Source of the DNA: Opitutia bacterium
Lineage (GTDB): Bacteria > Verrucomicrobiota > Verrucomicrobiia > Opitutales > Opitutaceae
DNA length: 64,000 nucleotides
NCBI GenBank assembly: GCA_947474365.1
Contig: CANJIU010000021.1
Location: forward strand, 1-64,000
Direction: 5' to 3'
Position numbers and translations under genes: made by a program. A model generated the notes under the pieces. The model made no database searches. It saw only the letters and a list, made by a program, of their open reading frames with translations, and was not told the origin of the DNA. Shown piece after piece: positions 35,934 through 45,876 of this stretch. Every line of letters starts with the position of its first letter. The first letter of the stretch is position 1.

Positions 35934-36644
35934 TCACCACGCCCGCGTTCGTTTGAAGGCAGCGTGGATTCGAAACGCTTCGGCGGCGGCGACGCCTGAC
36001 TGGGCGCCGCGCGCCGTGTATTGCCGGCGCATCATGTCGAGCAATGGTGAGAAATTTCCGTCGTGGCCCCGCAGCAACTGGCTGCGATGGCAGCCCAGCA
36101 TCTTTTCCTTCGTATCCGTGTACGCGCTGACATCGACATAGAACGCCGGATCGAACTGCAGCATTTCGATTGTGTCCATCCACCACAGGGCCGGTGCCGC
36201 GGAGAGCGCTCGCGATCGCGTCTTGTAACCGGGCGACGCGCATGCCCACGAGGCGGTCTCCGCCAGGAGCGAGGCGACACGATGGTCCGAATGATAGTCG
36301 TTCGCGCAATGGGCCATCACCAGAGTGGGGCCAAATTGCCGGAAAATCTCGACGACGCGCAGTCGCTCCTTCCGTCCGTCCGCCAGTTCCCCGTCCCTGA
36401 ATCTTCCGACGTGGAGAGTGGCGCCGAGCAATTGGGCCGCGGCGGTCATTTCCCGTTGCCGCATCGCCACCAGGTTTTTCAGCGGACGCAGCGGCTGGCC
36501 CTTGTCGCCGCGGCACAACACGCAGATGCCGATGACTGCGCCCTCCGACTTTGCCCGCGCGAGGGTGCCGGCACAGAGCAATTCCGCGTCATCCGGATGG
36601 GCGACCACCGCCAGGATGCGCTCTTGGGCGAAGTTGAGTTTCAT
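35934..36644 (-). CDS. PIG-L/LmbE-type deacetylase
   Basis: This 236-residue zinc-dependent N-deacetylase has the metal motif AHPDDAELLCAG (H16, D18, D19) and a second His block NDYHSDHRVASLL. Family members remove acetyl from GlcNAc-linked molecules (GlcNAc-PI, GlcNAc-inositol, bacillithiol precursors, chitobiose). It ends 37 bases from the M50 gene, convergent with it. It follows a NagB-type gene on the same strand after 27 bases, so deacetylation followed by deamination of an amino sugar is a reasonable reading. Confidence 0.9.
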   Translation of the reverse strand: MKLNFAQERILAVVAHPDDAELLCAGTLARAKSEGAVIGICVLCRGDKGQPLRPLKNLVAMRQREMTAAAQLLGATLHVGRFRDGELADGRKERLRVVEIFRQFGPTLVMAHCANDYHSDHRVASLLAETASWACASPGYKTRSRALSAAPALWWMDTIEMLQFDPAFYVDVSAYTDTKEKMLGCHRSQLLRGHDGNFSPLLDMMRRQYTARGAQSGVAAAEAFRIHAAFKRTRAW

Positions 36645-36671
36645 GTCGGGTCCTTCCGGAGCGTTTGAGGA

Positions 36672-37508
36672 TCAGCGCAACTGGATGTCAGGCGGCCTCG
36701 CCACGTAGTCCGCCACGGTGATCGTGGCATCGGGGTGCAGGCGCAGGAGCGATGCCGGACAGGCCGCCGTGATTGGGCCGTGCAGCACCCGCCGCACGAC
36801 GGCGCTTTGCCACGGGCGGTTGCAGTAGAAGCGTAGACGGCGGGCGGCGAGGATCTCCTTCATTCCCACGGTCACCGCCCGGTGCGGCACGACGCCGATT
36901 TCGCCCCCGACGGTGACCGAGTTGATTGTGCAGGTTTCGCGCGAGAGCGGGAGCGCGCGAGTAGGCAACCGGGCGAACTCCTCCACGGTGACCGACTCGC
37001 CGGGCTCGGGCGGTTCGTTGAAGGCGATGTGACCGTTGATTCCGATCCCGCCGAAACAGGCATCCACTCCGCCGCGTTCGGCGATGAGCCGCTGCAGCCC
37101 GCCGCCGTCGCGGGGCTCGGGAAACACGCGGTTGGCTGCCCGCGGGGCGAGCCCCGAATCGAGGAGTTGGTAGAACGCGCGGTCCATGTAACCCCGGAAA
37201 CTCAACGGATGATCCGCCGGCACGAATTCGTCGTCGGGAGTCAAATACTCATCCATGTTGATCAGCATCACGTCGCGACAGTCGATCTGCTCCTCGTTGA
37301 TCATCCGGGCGAGCAGTGGAAATTGATCGACCGGTCCGACCGGCACGATGAGGGTCGCCGCGCCACTCCGGCGCTGCGCGGCGAGCAGTTCCTCTCGTAT
37401 CGCCACCGCCAGATCGTGCGCGATCGACGCCATGTCGCTCAGCACGCAGACCCGCACCGGCGTGCCGCGGCCGAGATCGGAGGCGGGAATTTTCAGGTAA
37501 TCGAACAC
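36672..37508 (-). CDS. Second NagB-type amino-sugar phosphate isomerase
   Basis: This 278-residue protein is of the glucosamine-6-phosphate deaminase family and is clearly different from the 246-residue NagB at 32573-33313. Blocks are LINMDEYLTPDDEFV, HPLSFRGYMDRAFY, GIGINGHIAFNEPP, and VTVGMKEILAARRL. The longer loop after MDEYL and the extended N-terminus suggest a distinct substrate, such as another amino sugar or a non-phosphorylated ligand. It begins at GTG. The PIG-L deacetylase gene follows and an aldehyde dehydrogenase gene precedes, all on the minus strand with gaps of 27-34 bases, consistent with one operon. Confidence 0.85.
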   Translation of the reverse strand: MFDYLKIPASDLGRGTPVRVCVLSDMASIAHDLAVAIREELLAAQRRSGAATLIVPVGPVDQFPLLARMINEEQIDCRDVMLINMDEYLTPDDEFVPADHPLSFRGYMDRAFYQLLDSGLAPRAANRVFPEPRDGGGLQRLIAERGGVDACFGGIGINGHIAFNEPPEPGESVTVEEFARLPTRALPLSRETCTINSVTVGGEIGVVPHRAVTVGMKEILAARRLRFYCNRPWQSAVVRRVLHGPITAACPASLLRLHPDATITVADYVARPPDIQLR

Positions 37509-37542
37509 GTGGCCGGAAGTCTCGGACCTGCCGGCCGCGGCT

Positions 37543-38970
37543 TCAAGCCACGACGAACGACGCGTGCTTGGTGTCGAGAAAAGCGTCCATGCCCTCGATG
37601 CCGAGCTCCCGGCCCCAGCCGCTCTGTTTCACGCCGCCGAACGGGGCGTTGCTCGTGGTGGGCACGCTGTCGTTGATGCCGATCATCCCGGCCTCGAGTG
37701 ACTCCATCAGGCGGAACGCGCGGTTCAAGTCGCGGGTGAACACGTAGGCCGCGAGACCGTAAGTCGTATCGTTCGCGCGGCTGATTGCCTCCTCTTCCGT
37801 GTCGAAGACATTCAGATAGGCCACGGGTGCGAAGGTCTCTTCGCACATCCCCAGCGCGGCGCCGGGAACGTCGAGCAACACCGCCGGCTCGAGAAACGCG
37901 CCTCCGGGGGCGCCGGAGCGCGTGCCGCCGCATAACAGTTTCGCGCCGCGGGCCTGCGCATCGGCGATGTGGCTCAGGGCAAAATCAACCGCCGCAGGAT
38001 TGATCAGCGGACCGACGTCGATGCCAGCCCCGAGTCCGTCGCCGACCTTCAGGGCCTTTACGCGCTCGACGAAGGCGGTGATGAACGCCTGCGCGCAACC
38101 CCGCTGGACGTAAATGCGGTTGGCTGCGATGCACGACTGTCCCGTGTTCCGATACTTGGCGATCATCGCGCCCTCGACCGCTCGCGGGAGGTCGGCGTCG
38201 TCGAACACCAGCACTGGCGAATGCCCCCCGAGTTCGAGCGACAACGGCTTCACTGTGGCGGCGGCGCCCGCGATCAGCTTTTTTCCGACCTCGGTTGAGC
38301 CCGTGAAGGTGATCTTGCGGCAGCGAGGGTTCTCCAGGAATTCGGCGCCGATCTCCGATGCGGCGCCGACGACGAGTTGGAACACGCCGCGGGGCAGGCC
38401 GGCGGCGTGGACGCATTCGGCGAAAAGCGCGGCGCAAACCGGCGTGGCGCTCGCGGGCTTCAACACCACGGTGCAACCGGCCGCGAGGGCCGGCGCGATT
38501 TTGCGCACGGCGAGCACGAGCGGGAAGTTCCACGGGCTGATCGCGGCGACCACGCCGAGCGGGGACTTGATGACGAGGTGGCGTTTGCCGTCGGCCTGTG
38601 GCGGAATGATTCGGCCGTACCCGCGTCGCGCCTCCTCGGCGAACCAGCGCAGGTGGTCGACGGTCATCCCAATTTCGCCCTGGCTCTGAGCGAGCGGCTT
38701 GCCGTTTTCCATCGTGATGGCGCGGGCGATCTCATCCTTCCGACGCTCCACCTCGGCGGCGATTTTCAGCAGGAAGTCGCCGCGGGATTTTCCGGTCACA
38801 TTGCGCCAGGTAGAAAAGGCGGTGTGCGCAGAGGCGATCGCCTGTGCCACCACCGGCCGCGACGCGACCGACATGCGGGCGAAAGGCTGGCCCGTGGACG
38901 GATTGAGCACGGCCAGCGTCTCCGCGGTCGTGACGAATTCGCCGTTGAGGTAGAGGGGATGGATTTTCAT
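37543..38970 (-). CDS. NAD(P)-dependent succinate-semialdehyde-type aldehyde dehydrogenase
   Basis: This 475-residue enzyme shows all aldehyde dehydrogenase landmarks: [19 protein letters not shown], the cofactor turn [11 protein letters not shown], catalytic Glu in LELGGHSPV, catalytic Cys in [11 protein letters not shown], and [13 protein letters not shown]. Spacing and the [13 protein letters not shown] segment are closest to succinate-semialdehyde dehydrogenases (GabD type). It heads a minus-strand set with the second NagB and the PIG-L gene. In that context it might oxidise an aldehyde from amino-sugar breakdown. I set the start at [12 protein letters not shown], because upstream in-frame sequence overlaps the divergent ThuA gene. 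Confidence 0.9.
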   Translation of the reverse strand: MKIHPLYLNGEFVTTAETLAVLNPSTGQPFARMSVASRPVVAQAIASAHTAFSTWRNVTGKSRGDFLLKIAAEVERRKDEIARAITMENGKPLAQSQGEIGMTVDHLRWFAEEARRGYGRIIPPQADGKRHLVIKSPLGVVAAISPWNFPLVLAVRKIAPALAAGCTVVLKPASATPVCAALFAECVHAAGLPRGVFQLVVGAASEIGAEFLENPRCRKITFTGSTEVGKKLIAGAAATVKPLSLELGGHSPVLVFDDADLPRAVEGAMIAKYRNTGQSCIAANRIYVQRGCAQAFITAFVERVKALKVGDGLGAGIDVGPLINPAAVDFALSHIADAQARGAKLLCGGTRSGAPGGAFLEPAVLLDVPGAALGMCEETFAPVAYLNVFDTEEEAISRANDTTYGLAAYVFTRDLNRAFRLMESLEAGMIGINDSVPTTSNAPFGGVKQSGWGRELGIEGMDAFLDTKHASFVVA

Positions 38971-39109
38971 TGGGACTTCTGCGGTCGACGGTACCGCGCT
39001 TGAGTTGAAATTGGGGTTGCGGCCGACCGTAGACGCCGCCGGGGAAAAATCCAGTATCGTGTCGATAATTGTCTTTTTCTCCGGCCGCGACTTCCGGTTT
39101 GCTTCCGCC

Positions 39110-39889
39110 ATGTCGACGATCCGGGTCACGGTGTGGAACGAGTTTGTGCACGAACGAACCAATCCGGAGGTCGCGCGCATCTATCCCGACGGAATCCACG
39201 AGGTCCTCGCGCGGGCGTTGCGGCAACAGGAGGGATTCGAGGTTCGCACCGCCACGCTCGGGGAACCCGACCATGGCCTGACGGACGAGGTGCTGCGCCA
39301 GACCGATGTGCTGACCTGGTGGGGCCACGCGGCCCATGCGGACGTGCGCGACGATGTCGTCGCCCGGGTTCACGCGCGCGTGCTTGAGGGCATGGGCTTG
39401 ATCGTGCTGCACAGCGGGCACTGGTCGAAGCTGTTCAAACGCATCCTCGGCACGAGTTGCGCCCTGTGCTGGCGCGAGGCGGGTGAACGTGAACGCGTGT
39501 GGGTCGTCGATCCTGGCCATCCGATCGCTGCCGGGATTGATCGCTGCATCGAAATCGAACAGTCCGAGATGTACGGCGAACCGTTTGGAATTCCCACCCC
39601 CGACGATATCGTCTTCCTCTCGTGGTTTCAGGGCGGCGAGGTCTTCCGCGGCGGCTGCACCTGGCGCCGTGGCAGCGGACGCATCTTCTATTTCAGTCCC
39701 GGCCATGAGACCTATCCCATCTATCATCATCCGCAGATTCAGCGCGTGATCGCAAACGGCGTCCGCTGGGCGGTGCCGCAGGGCCGGCCCTATGACACCC
39801 CGCGCAAGACGCCGATCGAAGAGGCCCGCGAACCGATCGTTTTCCGCGCGCCGAGCGTGCACGACTCCCGCGGCAACCTGGCGCACTAA
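39110..39889 (+). CDS. ThuA-domain protein
   Basis: This 259-residue protein is of the ThuA family (class I glutamine-amidotransferase-like fold): [23 protein letters not shown] at the start, [30 protein letters not shown], and [19 protein letters not shown]. ThuA of rhizobia works with the Gfo/Idh enzyme ThuB in trehalose and maltitol use through 3-keto sugars. Here a Gfo/Idh gene follows after 27 bases on the same strand, reproducing that pairing. The start was chosen at MSTIRVTVW, because the upstream frame overlaps the divergent dehydrogenase leader. Confidence 0.9.
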   Translation: MSTIRVTVWNEFVHERTNPEVARIYPDGIHEVLARALRQQEGFEVRTATLGEPDHGLTDEVLRQTDVLTWWGHAAHADVRDDVVARVHARVLEGMGLIVLHSGHWSKLFKRILGTSCALCWREAGERERVWVVDPGHPIAAGIDRCIEIEQSEMYGEPFGIPTPDDIVFLSWFQGGEVFRGGCTWRRGSGRIFYFSPGHETYPIYHHPQIQRVIANGVRWAVPQGRPYDTPRKTPIEEAREPIVFRAPSVHDSRGNLAH

Positions 39890-39916
39890 TCGCCCCTGTT
39901 CCCGCCTCATTATCAT

Positions 39917-41308
39917 ATGCAAACCCCGGCACATCCTTCGTCCAGTCGACGCCAATTTCTCAAGCGAACCGCGGTGGCGGGCGCCGTGATCGGTTTCCCG
40001 GCGCTGCTGCGTTCCGCGAGTCCCAACAGCCGTGTCCAGGTGGCCACCCTCGGCGTGACGGGTCAGGGGTATCAGGACCTAAACAACGTGGCCCGGCATC
40101 CGCAGGTCAAAATCGTCGCGTTCTGCGACGTCGACCGGAACAGCTTTGCCAAGGCTGACGCCGAGCATCCGGGCACGCCGCACTTCGCGGACTTCCGGGT
40201 CATGCTCGAGCAGCTCGGGGACAAGGTAGACGCCATCACCGTTGGAATTCCGGATCACATGCACGCGCTCGCTGCCATCGAGGGCATGCGCCGCGGCAAG
40301 CACGTCTACTGCGAAAAACCCCTCGCGCACAGCGTGTGGGAGGTCCGCCAGCTGACCCGCTGGGCGGCGAAGGCGAACGTCGTCACGCAGATGGGGGTGC
40401 AGTTTCATTCCACCGTGGAATACCGGCTGGCGACGCGCCTGTTGCAAAGCGGGGTGATTGGAAAGATCCGCGAGGTGCATTCTTGGGCGGTGGTCGCGGG
40501 CAATGAAAAAACCCGGCTGCTCGAACCGCCTCCGTCGGGACCGGTGCCCCCCTCGTTGGACTGGAACCTGTGGATTGGCGGCGCCCCGATGCGCGATTAC
40601 GCCCCGGAGGTCTATCACCCGTTTGCGTGGCGCGACTGGCAGGATTTTGGGAGCGGAGCGCTGGGCGATTTTGGCTGCCACATCCTCGATCCGATTTTCA
40701 CCGGGCTGAAGCTGGGGCCGCCGCGCTCGGTCGTGGCGGCGAACACCGGGATCAACCGCCAGATCTGGCCGACGGCGCAAACGGTACGTTACGTTTTTCC
40801 CGGAAATGAGCTGACAGCGAAGGACACGTTGACGGTGACGTGGACCGACGGCGGGTTGCGGCCGGATCGCAAAAAGGCGCTGCTTCCTCCCGACGTGGAA
40901 TTGCCGAAGGACGGCTCACTCTTCATTGGAGAAACGGGCAACATGGTGCTGGGCCACCCCAACGCGCCTCGCCTCTACCCGCTCGAGAAATTCAAGAATT
41001 ATGCCTACCCGAAGGATTTCAAGGGGCTGAACCACTGGCATCTTTGGATCGATGCGATCGTCGCCGGAACCAAGACGGATTGCGGGTTTGATTATGCGGG
41101 ATTGCTGTCGGAGACGGTCCAGTTGGGCAACCTTGCGAGCCTGGTCGCCCCCCGTATTCCGGTTCACCGCGGATCGCGGCCGATCGATCCGGGCAGTGCC
41201 ACGCCGTTGCAATGGGACGCGGAAAATCTGCGAATCCCCAATCACGACAAGGCCAATGCGCTGTTACGTCCGCCCTACCGTGCCGGCTGGGAAGTCGTTG
41301 GGGCGTGA
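39917..41308 (+). CDS. Tat-exported Gfo/Idh/MocA oxidoreductase
   Basis: This 463-residue protein has a twin-arginine signal (SRRQFLKRTAVAGAVIGFP). A Rossmann domain (about 38-160) contains VATLGVTGQGY, FCDVD, and the catalytic-lysine motif HVYCEKPLAHSV. The C-terminal substrate domain has GALGDFGCHILDP. Exported members bind NAD(P) tightly and usually oxidise or isomerise sugars in a redox-neutral cycle. Paired with the ThuA gene upstream, it may make or use a 3-keto sugar. The exact substrate is unknown. Confidence 0.92.
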   Translation: MQTPAHPSSSRRQFLKRTAVAGAVIGFPALLRSASPNSRVQVATLGVTGQGYQDLNNVARHPQVKIVAFCDVDRNSFAKADAEHPGTPHFADFRVMLEQLGDKVDAITVGIPDHMHALAAIEGMRRGKHVYCEKPLAHSVWEVRQLTRWAAKANVVTQMGVQFHSTVEYRLATRLLQSGVIGKIREVHSWAVVAGNEKTRLLEPPPSGPVPPSLDWNLWIGGAPMRDYAPEVYHPFAWRDWQDFGSGALGDFGCHILDPIFTGLKLGPPRSVVAANTGINRQIWPTAQTVRYVFPGNELTAKDTLTVTWTDGGLRPDRKKALLPPDVELPKDGSLFIGETGNMVLGHPNAPRLYPLEKFKNYAYPKDFKGLNHWHLWIDAIVAGTKTDCGFDYAGLLSETVQLGNLASLVAPRIPVHRGSRPIDPGSATPLQWDAENLRIPNHDKANALLRPPYRAGWEVVGA

Positions 41309-41329
41309 CCGCGTGTCGCCGTGATTTTA

Positions 41330-41569
41330 CTATGAGCCCGGGGCTGGCCGCGCGCGCCGCGACTCAATATAAATCTGCTCGACCTTGGTCCGCGCCCAAG
41401 GGGTTTTGCGGAGGAAGGTGAGGCTCGACTTGATGCTCGGGTCGTAGAGGAAGCAGCGCACGGGCACGCGGTGCGCGAGCTCAGCCCAGCCGTAATCGGC
41501 GACAAGTTCCGTGAGGAGTCGCTCCAGAGTAACGCCGTGCAGGGGATCGTTAGATTTGGGCGCGGTCAT
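41330..41569 (-). CDS. VF530 family small DNA-binding protein
   Basis: This 79-residue protein matches the VF530 (DUF2132) family almost end to end: [42 protein letters not shown] and [12 protein letters not shown]. The family fold is a compact helical bundle proposed to bind DNA. Its ATG overlaps the stop of the upstream ThuA-like gene by 4 bp (ATGA), so it should be co-translated. A functional link is not obvious. It ends 21 bases from the convergent Gfo/Idh gene. Confidence 0.9.
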   Translation of the reverse strand: MTAPKSNDPLHGVTLERLLTELVADYGWAELAHRVPVRCFLYDPSIKSSLTFLRKTPWARTKVEQIYIESRRARPAPGS

Positions 41570-42633
41570 TTCTTCTTCGGATCGGTCGGCGAAACCGGGT
41601 CGCCCGCACGGAGCGTTTTTCCGAGCGCGTGGTCGTCGGGCGTGATGCCGCGGCGGTAGCCTCTTGCCGCGTAGGGCGCGGGTTCAAACGGGTCGACGTA
41701 GCGCACGTCGGTCTTTTGCGGGATCTCGATTGAGAAACCGGAGAGCACCGCGTTTACCACCATCCGTCGCAGCCCCTCGTTCGCCAGATCGGTCGCGGCG
41801 CCCATCGTCGTGCAGAACACACGATTGGTCGTGCCGTTCTCATTGCGGTTCAGCCGCGTCCAGGCGATTGGCATCATCGGGTCGTTGATTCCCTGCTCCT
41901 GACCGTCGGATTTGCGCTTTTTTCGCTGTTGCAGGTCGGGTGGATCGCTCGGAGCCATGCCTTGCAGCACCTGGCCGTAGGCGAGAATCCGCGAGCCCGC
42001 CACCGGGTGGGTCTCATAGACGCCCGAGTCGCCAAACAGGTGTTCGACGCCGCGGAGGATCGGATCGGTTTTGGCCGCTTCCACGATGATGCCGCGGGTC
42101 GCGCCGCGGCGATTGGAACCCCAGTGGCTCACCCAGTTTTCTCCGAGGACATTGCGGCCAAAATCATTGAAGTGCTTGTAGGTGCTCGGACTATTGGCGG
42201 GAAAACGAAAGGCGTGGGTGCTGGTGCGCAGACCCACAATGGGAACCCCGCGCGCGATGGCGTCGGCAAAGTGTTTCATCGCGTCGTCGGGCCACTGCCG
42301 AAAGCGCAGTGCCATCACGATGCCCTCAGCGGCGTCGAGCGCCTCGGAGTTGGGGACGCTCTTGTTATTGTCGGGATTGATCGTGCCGTCGGGATCGAGG
42401 GCGAAGAGCACGGTGCATTTGAAGCCATGGCGCTGGCTGAGAATCTTTGCGAGCATCGGCAGACCCTCCTCCCCGCGGTACTCCTCATCGCCCGTGAGAA
42501 AAACGATGTGCCGCCCCTTGCCCGGTCCGGGCTTCGGACCGTACGTGATGGAGGCGGAGGCGGCACGCGCGACGCCACCGAGCGACAGGAGCGCGCAGCC
42601 GACCGCAAGAAGCCATGGGCGGGGTATCATCAT
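41566..42633 (-). CDS. Exported ThuA-like protein
   Basis: This 355-residue protein has a signal peptide (cleavage near ARAASASI). The body is a ThuA/glutamine-amidotransferase-like fold: [74 protein letters not shown], and [21 protein letters not shown]. It is typical of planctomycete and verrucomicrobial exported ThuA-like proteins thought to act on carbohydrates. It is only distantly related to the cytoplasmic ThuA at 39110. It is coupled by ATGA to the VF530 gene. Confidence 0.85.
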   Translation of the reverse strand: MMIPRPWLLAVGCALLSLGGVARAASASITYGPKPGPGKGRHIVFLTGDEEYRGEEGLPMLAKILSQRHGFKCTVLFALDPDGTINPDNNKSVPNSEALDAAEGIVMALRFRQWPDDAMKHFADAIARGVPIVGLRTSTHAFRFPANSPSTYKHFNDFGRNVLGENWVSHWGSNRRGATRGIIVEAAKTDPILRGVEHLFGDSGVYETHPVAGSRILAYGQVLQGMAPSDPPDLQQRKKRKSDGQEQGINDPMMPIAWTRLNRNENGTTNRVFCTTMGAATDLANEGLRRMVVNAVLSGFSIEIPQKTDVRYVDPFEPAPYAARGYRRGITPDDHALGKTLRAGDPVSPTDPKKK

Positions 42634-42753
42634 GGGCCTTGGTGGTCGGGAACCCGATTCGGGTCAACCCCGCGGCGCGGCGGCGGGTCACACCGACGAT
42701 GGACAAACTCCGCCTCCTGCGAATCATTCGTGTGACCCCACTCCACCATTCCC

Positions 42754-43485
42754 ATGCGCAATTTCCGCCGCTGCCTTTGTCTCCTGGCCTGCCTGAACGT
42801 CTTCTGCATGACTGCGGCCGAGGAGTTTCGGCCCGCCGCGGCGCGGTATGAGACGCGTGGCAAACCCAACCGCGATGGCATCGGAAAATTCTACTTTGGC
42901 CGCGAGATCGCGCACGTCATGGGCCATCAAGGAGCGAATTGGCTCGAGCGGCCCGAACGTGAGGAGGAGGAGCGCACGGATTTGCTCCTGAAGGAATTGA
43001 AGTTAAAGGCCGGAGATGCGGTGGCCGACGTCGGTGCGGGCAGCGGTTATTTTTCGTGGCGGATGGCGAAGGTCGTCGGTGAAACCGGCAAGGTCTACGC
43101 CGTGGATATTCAGCAGGAGTTCCTGGACCTGCTGATGAGTAACATGAAAAAACGCGGCGTCGGTGAAGTCGTGAAACCGGCGCTCGGCACCGTGCAGGAT
43201 CCGAAACTGCCGGAGGGATCGTGCGACCTAATCCTGCTCGTCGACGTGTATCACGAATTCGATTTCCCCTATGAAATGACGCAGGGCATGGTCCGGGCCC
43301 TGAAGCCCGGTGGCCGCCTCGTTTTGGTGGAGTACCGTGGCGAGGATCCTGCCGTGCCGATCAAGCGCCTGCACAAGATGACCGTCGAGCAGGTGAAAAA
43401 AGAAATGGCCGTCCACCTGGTTAAATTCGACGAATTGATCACGTCGCTGCCGCGGCAGCATGTGATCGTGTTTCGGAAAGGCTGA
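42754..43485 (+). CDS. SAM-dependent methyltransferase with apparent signal peptide
   Basis: This 243-residue class I methyltransferase shows the SAM-binding motif VADVGAGSGYF (about 91-100), acidic loop AVDIQQEF, DLILLVDVYHEF and GGRLVLVEYRGED. The first 22 residues (RRCLCLLACLNVFCMTAAEE) look like an export signal, which is odd because SAM is cytoplasmic. Homologues of this type occur in planctomycetes and verrucomicrobia. The substrate is unknown. No in-frame start after the signal and before the fold is evident, so the signal seems real. The leader is CCACCATTCCC before the ATG. Confidence 0.85.
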   Translation: MRNFRRCLCLLACLNVFCMTAAEEFRPAAARYETRGKPNRDGIGKFYFGREIAHVMGHQGANWLERPEREEEERTDLLLKELKLKAGDAVADVGAGSGYFSWRMAKVVGETGKVYAVDIQQEFLDLLMSNMKKRGVGEVVKPALGTVQDPKLPEGSCDLILLVDVYHEFDFPYEMTQGMVRALKPGGRLVLVEYRGEDPAVPIKRLHKMTVEQVKKEMAVHLVKFDELITSLPRQHVIVFRKG

Positions 43486-43545
43486 CGTCGCGAGCCGGAG
43501 CGGTGGCGTTTGAACGGACTTCGCCGGCCGCTCGCGATCGGTCGC

Positions 43546-44652
43546 TCAACACGGCTGGTGGCCCCAGTCGTTTTCCTTCAGATCCTTCTCGAAGAGTGCC
43601 ATCTGCTCCTCCGGAGTGAGCGGGCTTCCCGGCTTGCGCGCCGTTATGATACTCCGGTCGGCGGCCGTCGGTTCGTAATGGACGTCGCCAAAGCCTGCCT
43701 CACCGAGCAGTGTTTCCATTTCGCCCACCGAGTAGCATTTCCCCTCGGTCACGCTCATCAACAGGGCGGAGTATTTTGCGACCGGCAGCGGGCCGGTCTT
43801 GTCGGCGTTGAGATGGCAGTCGTGCACGATGAGCGTGCCGCCGGGCGTGAGCGCCCGGTACGAGGCGGCGAGCAGCGGGCGGACCTTCTCGACATCCCAA
43901 TCGTGCAGCACGTTCGAATAGAGATGGAGATCGAAACCTGCGGGCAACGGATCGACGAACATGTCACCGGCGATAACGGTCACCTTGTCACCACAGCCTC
44001 GCTTCTGGATCATCGTGCGCGCGATTCGGTCAACCGGCGGGCGCTCGAACACCGTCGCCCGGAGATGCGGATGCTGCGCGGTGATGGCGCAGGCGTAGAT
44101 GCCGGAGCCGCCGGCGATGTCGAGCAATCGGGTGCGGCCGTCCACGGCAATCTTCTTCGCCAGAGCTGATCCCAGATAGAAGCCACGGCAGTCCATCGCC
44201 GCGGTGAAGGAGGTCGCGAATTCATCCGTGAGCATCGCGTCGCTCCACGGTTTTTCGTTTTTGAAGCTGCCCCAGTTCGCGGGCTTGCCCGTGCGGAGAA
44301 TCGTCACGTAGTCACGCACCACCGGGCGATCCTTCAACGAGCCATAATAGGGCCCGATGAACCACGGTGACGTGCTGACGAGGTGTTCGCGACCGAGGGT
44401 GGTGACGTGAAACACGCCGGCTTCGCGACGGATGAACCCGTTCGAGGTGAAGAGCGTGAGCATCACGTCGGTGGGCCGCTCGGTAATGCCGAGTTCCCGG
44501 CAGATGGTCGGCTTGTCTGACGGATGGGAGGCGAGCCAGGTGAAGAAATCGAATTCCGTCAGCGCCGCGGTGAGCAGATCGACGGCGTAGAGCCCGTCGC
44601 GATAGCGGTAGATTTCAAGGGGATCGGTCTCGGGGAGGCGGGTGAGGTCCAT
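43546..44652 (-). CDS. O-methyltransferase with winged-helix dimerisation domain
   Basis: This 368-residue enzyme is of the COMT/acetylserotonin O-methyltransferase type. An N-terminal winged-helix domain (about 20-110: YAVDLLTAALTEFDFFTWL, RELGITERPTDVMLTLFTS) is followed by a SAM domain: LLDIAGGSGIYACAI, FERPPV, GDMFVDPLPAGFDLHLYSN, HDWDVEKVRPLL, and GGTLIVHDC. Catalytic His in VLHDWD is present. These enzymes methylate hydroxyls of small aromatic or polyketide compounds, or carboxylates. No biosynthetic cluster surrounds it, so the substrate is open. It converges with the exported methyltransferase gene. Confidence 0.88.
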   Translation of the reverse strand: MDLTRLPETDPLEIYRYRDGLYAVDLLTAALTEFDFFTWLASHPSDKPTICRELGITERPTDVMLTLFTSNGFIRREAGVFHVTTLGREHLVSTSPWFIGPYYGSLKDRPVVRDYVTILRTGKPANWGSFKNEKPWSDAMLTDEFATSFTAAMDCRGFYLGSALAKKIAVDGRTRLLDIAGGSGIYACAITAQHPHLRATVFERPPVDRIARTMIQKRGCGDKVTVIAGDMFVDPLPAGFDLHLYSNVLHDWDVEKVRPLLAASYRALTPGGTLIVHDCHLNADKTGPLPVAKYSALLMSVTEGKCYSVGEMETLLGEAGFGDVHYEPTAADRSIITARKPGSPLTPEEQMALFEKDLKENDWGHQPC

Positions 44653-44723
44653 GCCGGTGTGGAGGTGAATTCGGTTAAGGCGGGCGTTGAGCGAGGTTCG
44701 GGCGCGCCGATGCCCGGAGCGAA

Positions 44724-45032
44724 CTACGGGCTGCCGGGTGACGGAATGGCCGCGGGTGCGTGGTGATCGGGTGCGGCAATTACCTCGACGTAGACGCTCG
44801 CACCCCCGGCCTGGGCGACCTGGTCGATTGCCCGTGAGATTTCCTTGAGGTCCTTCGTTTCGGCATTCGTTCCGTCGACGCCGACTTTGCAGTCGAAGCG
44901 CCAGACGCCGAATCCATCGGGAAGGAGCTTCCCCCGTTCCCGTTTCACGTATTTGCGGATGTCGTGCTTGATGGCGTCGAGCACGCGGGCATCGGCCTTG
45001 CCTGGAGCGTGGAGAGGGAACGTCTTCTTCAT
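44724..45032 (-). CDS. DUF6172 family protein
   Basis: This 102-residue soluble protein matches the DUF6172 pattern: MKKTFPLHAPGKADARVLDA, IKHDIRKYVKRERGKLLPDG, FGVWRFDCKVG. The function of the family is unknown. It is preceded on the same strand by the tRNA hydroxylase gene 48 bases upstream. I set the start at MKKTFPL, which the family shares. An earlier in-frame ATG gives 10 extra residues without similarity. Confidence 0.8.
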   Translation of the reverse strand: MKKTFPLHAPGKADARVLDAIKHDIRKYVKRERGKLLPDGFGVWRFDCKVGVDGTNAETKDLKEISRAIDQVAQAGGASVYVEVIAAPDHHAPAAIPSPGSP

Positions 45033-45080
45033 GGCGTGACAGGGTTCGCGGTGCGGGGCCAAGACGCCACGAAATTCAGC

Positions 45081-45812
45081 TCAGGCCGGCGCGCCGCCGG
45101 TCTGCCGCAGCGCGGCGTCAACCCCGACGCGCTCGTCGAAAACGAAGCATTCGCCCTCGTAGTGCGCGGAGCCGCAGTGCTCGAAATATTTGAGGATGCC
45201 TCCGTCGAGTTGGAAAATATTTCGGAATCCCTCCTGTTCCATGAACGGTCCGGCCTTCTCGCAGCGAATTCCACCGGTGCAAAACATCACGATGGGCTGA
45301 TCCTTCAGCTTGGGCGGGAGACGACGGACGGCCTCGGGGAAATCACGGAATTTGCTGATCCCTGCCGGGAGCGCGCCTCGAAATGTCCCGGCCCGCACTT
45401 CGTAGTCGTTGCGCGTGTCGAGGAGGGTCACGGGCCTGCCCTCGTCGAGCCATTGTTTCAGGGTTTCTGGCGACAGCTTGGGCGACGGACGTCGCGCCGG
45501 ATCGATCCCGGGCACACCGAATGCGATGATTTCCTTTTTGATCTTAACGAACATCCGGCCGAAGGGAGGCGCCGAGCTTTGGCTCTCCTTGGGTGTGAGA
45601 TCGTGAAGCCCCGGGATGGCGCGCAATTCGGCGACAAACGCGGCGACGTTGTCCGGCGTGCCGGCCACGAAGAGGTTGATGCCTTCCGGACTTAGCAGGA
45701 CGGTGCCTTTGAGCCCGCCCGCGGTGGCGGCGCGGCGCACGCGCTCCTGCAACGCGGGCAGATCCGCCAGCGGAACGAATTTGTAGGCGGAAAGATTGAT
45801 GAACGCGGCCAT
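45081..45812 (-). CDS. trhO: tRNA uridine-34 hydroxylase (rhodanese-type)
   Basis: This 243-residue protein is of the YceA/TrhO (UPF0176) family, which hydroxylates U34 of certain tRNAs to 5-hydroxyuridine using oxygen. The N-terminal acylphosphatase-like domain ([30 protein letters not shown]) is followed by a rhodanese domain with [18 protein letters not shown] and the family motif [11 protein letters not shown] (C178, C184). Enterobacterial members are about 350 residues with an extra C-terminal part. This shorter form is common elsewhere. Confidence 0.9.
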   Translation of the reverse strand: MAAFINLSAYKFVPLADLPALQERVRRAATAGGLKGTVLLSPEGINLFVAGTPDNVAAFVAELRAIPGLHDLTPKESQSSAPPFGRMFVKIKKEIIAFGVPGIDPARRPSPKLSPETLKQWLDEGRPVTLLDTRNDYEVRAGTFRGALPAGISKFRDFPEAVRRLPPKLKDQPIVMFCTGGIRCEKAGPFMEQEGFRNIFQLDGGILKYFEHCGSAHYEGECFVFDERVGVDAALRQTGGAPA

Positions 45813-45876
45813 GGCTCGATTCGAGCCGCCAGTGTCGTCCGCCGCTCCGGAGAAATCAAGGAACGGACGGTGCTGG

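Noticed and set aside
43489..43536. CGCGAGC/GCTCGCG stem between the two convergent methyltransferase genes as a terminator
   Set aside because: The 7-bp stem has a 34-base loop and no T-tract, so it is not a convincing terminator.
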